Part shown: positions 1-9,715 of the stretch, in pieces
Position numbering within the stretch: position 1 is the first letter of the stretch
Layout: each line of letters begins with the position of its first letter
Assembly (NCBI GenBank): GCA_964006375.1
Contig: OZ023266.1
Location: 18,980,590-19,044,589, forward strand
Source: Tillus elongatus
Taxonomy: Eukaryota; Arthropoda; Insecta; Coleoptera; Cleridae
Direction of reading: 5' to 3'
DNA length: 64,000 nucleotides
Translations under genes and position numbers: made by a program
The notes under the pieces: model-generated
What the model was told of the DNA's origin: nothing
Databases searched by the model: none
What the model saw: the letters and a program-made list of their open reading frames with translations, nothing else

Positions 1-310
1 ACATAGAAATATAAATTTTGGTATATGGTTTACATTTTATATCGTTAACCACCTATCTACGAAATTTGGTTACCAGAGCTTTTTATTTTTTGAGATAAAA
101 TTTTTTTTCTGAAGAAAACTCAACCTGCATCATTGAATGCTTGCGGTAACTATGCCGTGGGCGTATTTGTTTTATTTGCGAGTACGCCGTGTCACAACAC
201 GCATTATTTTTTAATTGTTTGTTATGTCAAATTGTATTACTTATAGTGTGTGTACTGTGCATATCTTAAAAAAAGTCATTGTTTGTTCGCGAAAAGCTTT
301 ACGAAATGGC
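1..310. other. No recognisable gene or element
   Basis: AT-rich sequence. I see no coding exon or clear repeat boundary. If NOA1 extends upstream it may be intronic. Confidence 0.4.
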
Positions 311-1650
311 ACTTTTTTTTTCCAACAGCACACCACGAGGGCTCACACCCTAAATACTATCATACCGTGGGTGTCGACAAGGAGTAAAGAGGCATCTTGT
401 TGATTCTTGACTTGAAGGTTTGGAGGTCCAGAGGAGAAGGAAAAACACGTGCCGGCAAGGAATTCCACAACTTGGGAGTCCTCTGGACAAAAGACTGGGC
501 ATAACAAGATGTTCTATATCTGGTGACCTGGACAGTAAAAGAGTGCATTCGCTCTGTTCCCTTGGTAGATCTGTTGGGGGCAGCAGGTGGAGGAACTATG
601 GAAGAAAGCTCCTCTAAGCAGTGTCCATGCAGATATCTATAAAAGAGAGAGAGGTCACCAACGGCACGTCGGTGGGCAAGAGATGGCAGCCTTTGGGTGA
701 GGGTAGGGTCACCGATGACATGTATAGCTCTCTTCTGAATGGAGTCCAGGATAGCGAGTGTAGAAGCGGCAGCCGCACCCCAGTTGTGGGAGCAGTATTC
801 GAGGTTTGGTCTTATTTGTGAAGTGTATAAGGTATAGAGATTAGCTGGTGAAAAGTATTTGCGAGCCCGGAAGAGGAAACCTAATTTCTTAGCAGCCACT
901 TCTGGAATTGATGTGACATGTTGGTGCCAATTGGGATTTCGATCCACAGAAGTACCAACAAGTGAAAAGGACTCATTACTTTGAATAACTTGAAATGTGA
1001 TGGGTCTAGGGCTGGTGTATCTCTTATGAGATAGCAAGCAAGACTGAGATTTGGTGGAGTTGAATTGTACAAGATTTCTACTTCCCCAATCTAATATTTT
1101 TTGGCGATCCACACAGACAGAACCTCCATGAGTCTGTGATCCTCATCTAATTGGGCTAAAGAGACAGGCTTAGAATATTGTATATTTGAGTGGAGGGTGG
1201 TGTCATCCGCGTAACTGTGAACTGGATTGGATGTGCTAGAGAGGAGGTCATTGATGTGGAGAAGAAACAAAGTAGGGGCTAAAACTGAACCTTGAAGGAC
1301 TCCTGCATTAATTGGATACAGTTTAGAGGAATGGCCATCCATGACAACAGAAATGCTCTGGTTGGAGAGGAAATTTGCTGTCCAGGTACAGAGTTTTGGT
1401 GGTAGGCCATAGGCCGGAAGTTTATTAAGCAGCGCTGCGTGCCAGACCTGGTTGAATGCTTTGAATATGTCTAGAGCGACAATTTGGCATTCACTGAGTT
1501 TTGTGAGATATCAGAGTGGTCAGGATGAGAGAAGCAAACAGACGCTCATGGAAATGAGGAAAAGTAATCCCGCATTTCTTCCCAGTTTGCCGATTTGTAG
1601 TGCCAAATGATACGTGGGTGTGATGACTGTGTGACCTCGGGTTGCATTAA
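311..1650 (-). mobile_element. LINE family A, copy 1 (internally deleted, 3' part)
   Basis: Fragment of a Jockey/CR1-type non-LTR retrotransposon read on the minus strand. From about 1342 down it encodes the end of the reverse transcriptase palm with an intact YADD catalytic box. The thumb and C-terminal region follow, to about 360, and include the string [11 protein letters not shown]. The 3' end at about 311-330 is a run of A on the coding strand. The frame changes near 1090, so no continuous protein is left. Near 1500 the sequence jumps from the RT region to sequence that in copy 3 lies just after the endonuclease, so several hundred bases are missing inside. Four other copies of this family lie in the window. 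Family assignment is by protein pattern only. Confidence 0.85.
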
Positions 1651-1663
1651 TAATAATAATATA

Positions 1664-2148
1664 TTGGGGTAGAGATGGGCCAGGGCTGAAAATTGACTAA
1701 ATTGTTAGTTGGTTGTATACTGTCTCTATTTTTTAACAATTTGTGTTATTTGGAGTTGGTGTGACAACATACTACTTGGTTCCGCAACTAGGTGGCGGCA
1801 CGTTGCTTCGTGTCTTACCACTCACTTAGTGTTGGGAAACTGGCTACCATAGCCGTTTTACTTTATGGGTGTATTTTCGCTACAATTAGTATGCCCTACT
1901 TACGAGCTCTAATTAGAGCGAAATCGATGTACGGTTTTAATTGTGGCGAGAATGCATCTAGCCATACATACCTTGTCCCTATATTAGGGTAGAAATGGGC
2001 CAGGGCTGATAATTTACTAAATTGTTAGTTGGTTGTATAGTCTCTATTTTTTAACACTTGGTGTTATTTTGGAGCTTGCGTGACAACATACTACTTGGTT
2101 CCGCAACTAGGTGGCGGCACGTTGCTTCGTGTCTTACCACTCACTTAA
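1664..2148. repeat. Direct duplication of about 160 bp, spaced 320 bp
   Basis: A block starting near 1664 (GGGTAGAGATGGGCCAGG) and running to the phrase TTACCACTCACTTA at about 1830 recurs from about 1986 to 2146 with few changes. The 155 bp between the copies is unique here. This is either a tandem duplication or two repeats of the same family. No coding content was recognised. Confidence 0.85.
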
Positions 2149-2998
2149 CTCAAAACATATTAAACTGATTTCAATCAAACTTGGCAAAAATCTTGTTTGG
2201 GCGAAAACCGAGGTCGAATTCGTTAATCAGCCTTTATGCTCAAGTTTTTCCGGTGGAAAATCGGGGAATACTTTTTGAAAACGCTATATTTTTGTAAGTA
2301 TTAGAGTAACTGGAATGAGACTTTACATGTGGCTAGAAATAAACAAACAAACCTACGTTGTTTTAAATTTTAAGTAATTTGGTACACAATGTGTAGAGTT
2401 TTTTCCAAATTAAAAATAAAATCCCAAAGACATGCATTGAAACGACTTAGTAGTTAAACTCTAATGCCTGACAGAGTAGTTAACTGCCAAGCGTATATTA
2501 ATTCACACAACAGGTATAAACCATACATCAACGGTAAGCAAACTAAATATACACCAGGCAGAAAACATAGTACTCGAACCAGCAATTGTGAAATCTCGGC
2601 CGCAATTACGGAAAATGACAGAAGACATAAAATTAAAAATTTGCCAAGTGATTGTTATTTAACTAGGGTATTCAATCGATTATTAAAATACACTATATTT
2701 GTAGCTTTATTAATGGCCCCAAATACAGTTTTAGCGCAGCATAGATATATTATGCTATCGCATAATACAGTAGAAATTTAAACAAAAGCAAGCCAAGTCT
2801 ATAAAAATGATTCTTAAATAGTTTCTTTTATCTTTAAACTTAAACATAAGACGTTATATAAGACCGAAACAGTCGTGGGATGTGTGTCAATGGTAATTCT
2901 ACTAATTCTGTAATTAATTGTTACGTATACTTTGAATATAATATCATGGCCATGAAGCTGATCTAAAGTATCACGCAAATAAAACGTTAGTTGACGTG
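2149..2998. other. No recognisable gene
   Basis: AT-rich sequence with one 105-codon open frame on + (2464-2781). It has no recognisable motif, no splice context and no homologue that I know. It is probably chance. Confidence 0.35.
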
Positions 2999-3072
2999 TG
3001 CCTAGATGGCGCAGGGGGCATTGTGCTTGCCTCCTAAGCAGAAGGTTATGCGATCGAATCCAGCTCGATGAA
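2999..3072 (+). repeat. tRNA-like sequence (tRNA pseudogene or SINE head)
   Basis: The segment has an A-box-like TGGCGCAGGGGG at 3007-3018 and a B-box-like GATCGAATCC near 3052-3061. Between them is an anticodon-arm-like CTCCTAA loop flanked by TTGC and GCAG. The two ends do not pair as an acceptor stem and the T-arm stem is poor, so it is unlikely to be a functional tRNA. A T-rich tract follows at 3076, as expected for a Pol III terminator or SINE body. Confidence 0.45.
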
Positions 3073-3555
3073 TGTATTTTTTTTTATTGTTTTATTTTGA
3101 CATTTGGAGAAACAATAGTGCACAGATTTCATACGTTTTGAACAAGATCTCATTTTTGTTTAAAATGCCTAAATAAGTTTGTCACCTTTGAGTCTGAAAA
3201 TAAAATTTTGTTATTGTTGATATTGAAAAAACCAGTTTGATTAGGTTGACTAAAACGAAATCATACAGGCGATTAATAAGGAAAAACAAACTGCTACGTC
3301 TATAATTTGGCAGATACTTTACGTTTCTAAATATGAATTAAGTTTCCTTCTGGAAATCTTCTGTATAACTTCAATGAAATTTGTAATACAAGTATCTTTT
3401 AAAGAGACTTACACTATCTACAGATATAGCAAAATTTAGTTATTTAGCTACATAGAAAATTTAGTTTTGAGCTTTTTTCTCAAAAGGAGTTAGAACTCAA
3501 GATTTTTTTGATAATAGAGAGATATTGATGGAAACACTTTCAAATGAATTCTTCT
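3073..3555. other. No recognisable gene
   Basis: AT-rich sequence; nothing coding is recognised. Confidence 0.35.
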
Positions 3556-3697
3556 AATGTGCATGTACTAGGACCTCTAAAATCGATCTTCAAGGTCTGT
3601 AAGTTTAAAGTATTAAATTTACTAATATGCTGTATAATAGCGTACAATTCTTATGAAAATTCGCTACTATAACACACTTGCTGTGTCTTGAAATTTT
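3556..3697. repeat. Right half of the GGACGCAGCAAG-TIR palindromic repeat
   Basis: It resembles the right arm of the palindromic element at 55.7-56.3 kb, including GTACAATTCTTATGAAAATT and the terminal inverted motif (CACACTTGCTGTGTC). No left partner is seen, so this is a half copy. Confidence 0.65.
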
Positions 3698-3699
3698 AT

Positions 3700-4678
3700 A
3701 ATTTTGCACCTGAATAAAAGCAGGACAGCCTTGATGGAAAATGAGGTTGAATTCCAGCCCGCAAGCCTGGTCTGTTTCACCGACAGATCGCGGCTGGAGG
3801 ACCAACAATCCTCTGGTGCAGGAATATACATCGAGGGCCTGGGGGTGCGTGAGAGCTATCGGCATTCGAAACAGAGATGTACGCTATCCTGTCTGTGGCC
3901 AATAGACAGGATGTGAAGAGGAGTCCCGAGAAATGTGTGTACATCTGCTCGGATAGCCAGGCAGTCTGCGCGGCCAGAATCAGTTCTACACTGGTTCAGG
4001 AGTGCGCTGACGCCCTCAAAGGACTTGTGTGGGTTCCGGGACACTGTGGCATGGCGGGGAATGAGGTAGCGAATAATCTCGCAAGGCTTGGTTCCCGGCG
4101 GCCGTTCTGTGGCCCGGAACCGGCGATAGGCATAAGTAGGAAGACGGTCTCTGTCACCTTAGACAGGTGGACCGAGGAAGCAATGAAGAGGCACGGGGGG
4201 TCGGTTGGTGGCTGCAGGCAGGCGAGGGACTTCGTGGAGGGGCCGGACAGAGATAAATCTGTCTGGCTACTCGGAAGGAGCCGACCTACGCTTTGCCGCA
4301 TCCTTGGGGTGCTCACAGGCCACTGCGCCCTTAGAAGACACCTCATATTGATAGGTGTGGAGAGGGATCCCATTTGCCAGAAATACAGCGAGGATGAGGA
4401 AACGTCCTACCACTACCTGTGTGAATGCGAGGCTTTTGGGAGTCTTCGAGCAGAATTGTTCGGATCGAGGACTCTGCAGAGGAATCAGGTAAGTACCGTC
4501 CAATTGAAGACCGTCACAGCCTTCATTTCGAGGTCGAGGCGGTTTGGCGACGGAACCGAGGAAGAGTAGAGCATGGTTGCTGGGGTTGGCAAAAAGGGCC
4601 CCTGGTGGCCTACTTGCTTGGCGTTGGCCTCCCCACGACTTCTACTACTACTAATGGACTCTTCGCCACTACGTGTTG
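3700..4678 (+). mobile_element. LINE family F, copy 1: RNase H and C-terminal zinc-finger remnant
   Basis: 5'-truncated non-LTR retrotransposon whose remaining sequence encodes an RNase H domain. The markers are FTDRS (usually TDGS), FETEMYAI, CSDSQA and the late motif WVPGHCGMAGNEVANNLARL. A Cys/His C-terminal region follows, with ICQKYSED and YHYLCECEAF. The first part (3704-3916) and the rest (3877-4569) are in different frames, so there is a frameshift near 3870. The 3' end has a TACTACTACTA tract near 4645. A LINE RNase H of this layout occurs in I/LOA-type elements. It is not a host gene and is nonfunctional. Confidence 0.8.
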
Positions 4679-4866
4679 ACAATCATATTGTTATGCTTTT
4701 TTCATTGTGATATTATTGTATATTTATATATTTCTAAGTTTATATTTATATATTTCTAAGTTTCTTTCTTTTAAATCGGTTGAGTTTTTCCCATCCTTTA
4801 TACAACAATACTGTGAGTGGTATATTCAAATAAATAAATGATATTAAAATATTGATTTTTTCTCAG

Positions 4867-5318
4867 GTTAACAGTATTCTGTTCAAACGATCTACCTATA
4901 ACAATATGCAATCTAGAAAATGCTGAGAATTTATATAAAAAACTGTTAGGTACAGAACTACTTAAAGTACCAGTGGGTGATACTCAACGATTAGAAAGAT
5001 GGCCAGGTCTAGAATTAGCAAAAAGCTTTACATTGACAGGAATAGATCATAATTTTTCGTGTAAAGATGTTGTGTTATCAAATGCAGGTAAAATTTACTC
5101 TTTTTTTAAATTATTTGTGTGAGTCAGCATCAATATAATTTGCAGGGTGGATAGCAGTTTCTGGTGGCCATCAACAAGAATACACATTTCAAGCATGGAC
5201 TCCAGAAAAACGTGGAGCACACTTAAGAGACAGTATCCTTCCCTTTGCCGTGTCTTTGAGAGGTGCTCGAGTAAGGGATTCTCCAGCATATAGGATTAAT
5301 AAATTATATTTAAAATAA
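4867..5318 (+). CDS. NOA1: Nitric oxide-associated protein 1 (mitochondrial GTPase), last two exons
   Basis: Two 3'-terminal exons, 4867-5087 and 5146-5318 (stop TAA 5316-5318), separated by a 58-nt intron with GT at 5088 and AG at 5144-5145. Joined at a glycine codon, they encode the C-terminal end of NOA1/YqeH-type GTPases. Visible hallmarks are DVVLSNAGWIAVSGG, then FQAWTPEKRGAHLRDSILPF, then an RGARVRDSPAYR-like tail. They line up with the end of animal NOA1 (SSAGW, YTPEG, PPLLPY, KSVAYK). NOA1 acts in mitochondria in ribosome assembly and translation. The G domain and N-terminal targeting region must be upstream of the window; no NOA1 G1/G3 motif is seen in 1-4866. Family assignment is confident; the number of upstream exons is unknown. 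Confidence 0.85.
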
Positions 5319-5495
5319 GTTTTATTGTGTTTTATTGGCTTACCAATTTCCTTATTATCGTAATTTTATTATAACGAATTTTCTTTAAAAAAGAAAACTC
5401 TATTCCAAAGCACTGTGCTTAGTGCTATAGGGTGCCCAGCAAAAATCAATATCCTGACATTTCCACACCCTTTGATGAAAATTGACAGTTTTAGC
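5319..5495. other. NOA1 3' flank
   Basis: 3'-untranslated region and flank of NOA1. T-rich, with no other feature seen. Confidence 0.5.
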
Positions 5496-5535
5496 GAATT
5501 TTTTTTTTTTTAATTAGCTAATGAGGAGATCTGTG

Positions 5536-5622
<87 letters not shown>

Positions 5623-6230
5623 ACCGATAACTCAAAAATAATGGACCGATCTTGATCAAATTTGGTGAGTACCTTCCTTTTGCAAGTGGCGTGGTTAGTC
5701 AGAAAAATCGGACCAGGTTTTCCCGGAAAATTTTGTGTTTCTTTCTAAAAAAAAATTCATATCTCCGTAAATAACAAAGTAAGGGCAGCCAAATTTGGTA
5801 CGCGTGTTTGTATTATAAACAGTGAACTCTGTACCAAAATTTAGGTCTTTGGCTTTAAAAACAAAGAATTTATGGGCAGTTAAAGAATCAAATTTTGGAG
5901 TTTTCCTCAAAACGTTAAACTCGCAATTTTAAACGTCAAACTTGGCAATGTTTAGGCAAAGAACATGAAACAAATACCGATTGTGAAAAGAAAATGTTGC
6001 AAGAGTGTTCTGCAAACCCTTAAGTTTCAGACTCAACCGTCATTGCCCTTCATTTTACTAAAATATTTACAAAATATTCATTTCAAATAGAACCTTTCTT
6101 TGATGCTTTCGCTGTAGGTTTAGTGGAGTTTATGGTTTAACAGTCTATAATTTTTTTTAGCTAATTTTCGTAGAACAAATTCGTTAATGCATTTTTTATC
6201 GAAATATGATGCGTTTGTAAGAAAAAAATC
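5496..6230. repeat. Repeat family H with a TA dinucleotide array (copy 1)
   Basis: It starts with TTAGCGAATTTTTT and CTAATGAGGAGATCTGTG, then an 80-bp TA array at 5540-5619. The conserved right side follows (CCGATAACTCAAAAATAATGG, ATTTGGTGAGTACC). The rest to about 6230 matches, in reverse complement, 62312-62945. No protein is recognised. It ends exactly where the TIR motif of the next element begins. Confidence 0.8.
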
Positions 6231-7356
6231 TGGACGCAGTAAGTGCGTTTTGGTAGCGAATTTTCGGTAAATTTGCAGTTTAGATCCCGAATGCTTTTCA
6301 AAAAAACTTTTCAGAAACCTGCCTAGTGCCACCCTCTGGATCCACAAACCGCAAAAAAACATTTCTTGTTCACACCCCCCAAGGAAGTTACGGGACAAGG
6401 AGTGTGCAGGGGTGCTGGGCGGGGTAGGTAGTAAAAAGGAAATATGAGCAGAAAATGCGAATAAAATTGACTTGAAAGCTGTCTTTTTCACATCTTGAAG
6501 TCATATCCCCCTTAAACCCTGCCTACCCCGCACAGCACCCCTATCCCCCCAGGTGCCGTGTTACTTCCTTGGCGGATAGGAACAAGGCATTTTTCTTGTG
6601 GTTTATGCAGCAAGGGTGGTTATATGCACGCGAGGGGGAAAGAAAATCCCCCCGCCCCTACCACATGTCGAACGGTGGGGTCTGTCCTGCTTCGTCGTAG
6701 GCATTATCCTTCCCCCATCGTGTGCATACAACCCCCCCTTGTTGCATAAACCACAAGAAAAACTTCTTGTTCATACCCCCCAAGGAAGTTACGTGACTTG
6801 GGGCAAATAGGGGTGCTGTGCGGGGTAGGCAGGATTTAATGGGGATATGGCTTCAAATAGACAGCTTTCAAGCAGTTTTCTTCACATTTTCTGCTCATAT
6901 TTCCTTTTTACTACCTACCCTGTCCAGCACCCCTATTCACTCCCAGTCCCGTAACTTCCTTGGGGGGTGTGAACAAGAAATTTTTCTTGTGGTTTGTGCA
7001 TCCAGGTGGGGTTCTAGTAATGTTTCTGAAAACAATTTTTTGAAAAGCATTCGGGAGCTAATCTGCAAATTTACCGAATTTTCATTAAATCCTTCAAATT
7101 TCAATAACTCAATTTGCTATTAACATAAGCTTTGTTGGTTTGTTTGGTTTATTTTCGGAACATTTTTGTATATTTTCAAACCATAAGTAATTTTGATAAA
7201 ATATAGTACATTGTTTCTACTACATAGGCTATACCGGTAATCAGATTGATGAATGAACCAAATTTGATGCCTGCTTTCATCAAAGAAAGACATTTGTTAT
7301 TAAAAATATTTTAAAGAAAATTCGCTACTATAACGCACTTGCTGTGTCCCGAAAGT
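6231..7356. mobile_element. TIR element family G with GC-rich palindromic core (copy 1)
   Basis: It is bounded by GGACGCAGTAAGTGCG at 6231 and its inverse (CGCACTTGCTGTGTCC) ending near 7353. The interior is a large imperfect inverted repeat. On the left are CACACCCCCCAAGGAAGTTA and GGTGCTGGGCGGGGTAGG; the matching inverse is at 6880-7000, and a second nested pair lies at 6480-6850. These GC-rich blocks contrast with the AT-rich surroundings. No transposase frame is recognised, so this is likely non-autonomous. Confidence 0.75.
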
Positions 7357-7499
7357 TTTCCTTTTAACTCGAGTAACATAACATTTTAGGGTTTGTTTAG
7401 TAGAGAACTTTCAATTTCATCAAGCATCTGGTATTCTGTGCTGAAATTAAATTAGCGATAAGTACAATTTTGAGAACCCATTCATCACAATAGTTATTT

Positions 7500-7540
7500 G
7501 ACCCGATGATCGTTTCGCTAACAAAGTTAGCTTCATCAAG
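7500..7540 (-). ncRNA. Hammerhead-ribozyme-like motif 1
   Basis: Read on the minus strand: TTGATGA, a 6-bp stem II GCTAAC-TTT-GTTAGC, then GAAAC, a GATC cap and ATC. The consensus is CUGANGA - stem II - GAAA - stem III - UH. The first core C is T here, and the stem III closing base is changed (ATC for GTC). Stem I would be weak (CCC with GGG). This copy is probably degenerate. Confidence 0.4.
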
Positions 7541-7568
7541 GGGATGAATAAACAGTTTATTCATCACT

Positions 7569-7608
7569 CTGATGTCGCTAACTTTGCTAGTGAAACGATC
7601 GTCGGGTC
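7569..7608 (+). ncRNA. Hammerhead-ribozyme-like motif 2
   Basis: Plus strand: CTGATG followed by TC, stem II GCTAAC-TTT-GCTAGT (five of six pairs), GAAAC, then GATC and GTC. The ACGATCGT segment would make the minimal stem III and GTC would be the cleavage triplet. The conserved A after CTGATG is T. It lies in the opposite arm to motif 1, so the two are inverted. Confidence 0.45.
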
Positions 7609-7787
7609 AAAGAACTGTATTGTGATAAATGGGTTCTCCAAATTGTACTTATCAGTGCTCATCACAAGTTCCAATCTTCACTCATTAATCTTTGGGTGAG
7701 TTGTATAAAAAGGCTTATTCTTTCCAAACAAATGTTTATTCCTTGTCCCGACCCGTTTTGACCTGTTAACGGGTCATCCTCAGGGGA

Positions 7788-7948
7788 ATTTGTCCATTAT
7801 TACTGACTTAGGTTTGATCATGGATCCACACTTGAAGTTTAATTTACATCTGAACAGTATCCTTAGAACTTATATAAAAAGCCTGGTATTTGTCGCTAGG
7901 AGCGCTGGGATTTTTTCATCTACTGAAACTTTTATCTGTCTATATGCA
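7788..7948 (+). mobile_element. Fragment of another LINE, fused to LINE family A
   Basis: A short open stretch (TDLGLIMDPHLKFNLHLNS, then KSLVFVARSAG and CLYA) has the pattern of the post-palm region of Jockey/CR1 reverse transcriptases. It is not family A. It runs in frame into the family A copy at 7949, giving a chimeric 343-codon frame. Confidence 0.65.
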
Positions 7949-9345
7949 GCTACTCAAAAGCCCTGGTTCTCTAAATCCTGTGAAAAGGCCAGACTTGAAA
8001 AGGTCAAAGCTCACAAAACGCTTTTACACAATCCCAGTCAAGAAAACCGTCAAGCATTTAACGACGCAAGAAGCCGTTATGTCCACATTCTTTCTGAGGC
8101 AAAAAACTCGTTTAATAACCACATCAAAAACAAAGTCCTCTTAAGCTCCAGCAGCAGCAAACCCTTCTGGACTCTTGCTAAATCTATTGGTAATAATTTC
8201 TGCAAGAGCACGTTCCCACCTCTTGTCTCAGGGGATGAAATTGTTTCTACCACCCTGGGCAAGGCTGAACTTTTTGCCTCGTTGTTCGCCGGCAATTCTA
8301 CTCCCAACCCACCTCCAAATGTTCAACCACCAACAGTCCCCAATGACGCGCCTAAAATGACGGATATCATTTTCAAAACTGAAAAGGTACGAAAGATGCT
8401 CTCTTCTCTTATTACCAGAAAAGCGTCTGGCCTTGGCGATATCCCAGCAATTGTTCTCAAAAAATGCACACCAGAATTTGCTCCTGTCCTGACTCGTCTG
8501 TTTCAGACATCTTACAATAAAGGAATATTCCCTAGTAACTGGAAAACTGCTCAAATACAGCCTGTCCCCATGAAAGGATCCAAAGCGCTTCCTAGCAGAT
8601 CAGTCGTCTCTAAAGCAATGGAAAAGTATATAAACATCGAATTACTAAAATTTCTTGAAAAACACAGTCTAATCCATGACAGGCAGTATGGATTCCTTCA
8701 GCGCAGATCAACTGCCGACCTCCTTTCCTTTGTCACCCATTCTTGGAACAAGGCTATGGAACTGCACGGTGAATCCCAGATTGTTGCTCTAGACATATCC
8801 AGAGCATTCGACCAGGTCTGACACGCAGCGCTGCTTAATAAACTTTCGGCCTATGGACTACCACCAAAACTCTGTACCTGGACAGCAAATTTCCTCTCTC
8901 CAACCGGAGCATTACTGTTGTCGTGGATGGCCATTCCTCTAAACTGTATCTAATTAATGCAGGAGTTCCTCAAGGTTCAGCTGTAGCCCCTATTTTGTTT
9001 CTTCGTGGATGGCCATTCCTCTAAACTGTATCTAAATAATGCAGGAGTTCCTCAGGGTTCAGCTTTAGCCCCTACTTTGTTTCTTCTCCATATTAATGAC
9101 CTCCTCTCTAGCACATCAAACCCAGTTCACAGTTACGCGGACGACAGCACCCTCCATTCAAATATACAATATTCTAAGCCTGTCTCTTTACCCCAATTAG
9201 ATGAGGATCGCAGATGCATGGAGGGTTCTGTCTCCGTGGATCTCCAAAAAATATTAGACTGAGGAAGTAGAAATCTTGTACAATTCAACCCGACCAAATC
9301 ACAGTTTTGCTTTCTTTCTCATAAGAGATACACCAGCCCTGCTCA
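7949..9345 (+). mobile_element. LINE family A, copy 2 (truncated, broken)
   Basis: It starts at the sequence corresponding to 36039 in copy 3 (CTCAAAAGCCCTGG). It encodes the linker before RT, the fingers ([24 protein letters not shown]) and palm motif A (VALDISRAFDQV), and then a stop at 8819-8821 where Trp is expected. A tandem duplication of about 80 bp (8921-9002 with 9003-9083) repeats the segment around QGSA. The YADD box (HSYADDST) is intact at about 9135. The element stops abruptly near 9345, in the C-terminal region. Nonfunctional. Confidence 0.85.
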
Positions 9346-9715
9346 TAGCAGGGTGAAACTGCTGCCTGGTGTTGGTGATTGGCCATAGTCTCGGAAATAG
9401 ACCAAACTTAAAGAAGCAAACACACCAAAAGTTATTAAAAATACTGTAGGTAAAAATTGATCTGTAAGCAAGCCATAGCTTACTTTGTGAGTGTATGAAC
9501 TTACAAACATTACATAGGTTCAAATCCCACCGGCTGTAATAAATATTTTCAATTTGTGATTTGAATCAGTAACCATAATCATCGTTCTTCTCATCATAAT
9601 ACAAATCACCAAAGACCATAGTAGTTGATGAAATCTCATTTAAAAAATACAAAAAAGTACCTGATGTAATTTATTAACTTGTTTTACAAATTTAGAAATT
9701 ATCTAAATAGCTATT

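Larger units (their letters stand above)
7457..7653. repeat. Foldback element with inverted hammerhead-like motifs
   Basis: Left end GATAAGTACAATT and right end AATTGTACTTATC are exact inverses. The arms (about 75-80 bp) continue with GAGAACCCATT and AATGGGTTCTC, then ACCCGATGATCGTTTCGC and GCGAAACGAT-type sequence. The central 30 bp is also self-complementary (GATGAATAAAC / GTTTATTCATC). Fragments of the same repeat occur at 20955-21060 and 35345-35400. Confidence 0.85.

Noticed and set aside
2464..2781. 105-codon open frame on +
   Set aside because: No domain, no splice or promoter context, and flanked by non-coding AT-rich sequence. Probably chance.
3877..4569. RNase H-like frame as a host RNase H gene
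   Set aside because: The linked C-terminal zinc region, the frameshift and two further copies in the window show it is a LINE.
1..4866. Search for upstream NOA1 exons
   Set aside because: No GTPase motifs (P-loop, DxxG) or conserved NOA1 blocks were seen; the exons are presumably outside the window.
9467..9545. B-box-like GGTTCAAATCC near 9508-9518 as a second SINE or tRNA
   Set aside because: I could not find a matching A box or tRNA arms upstream.
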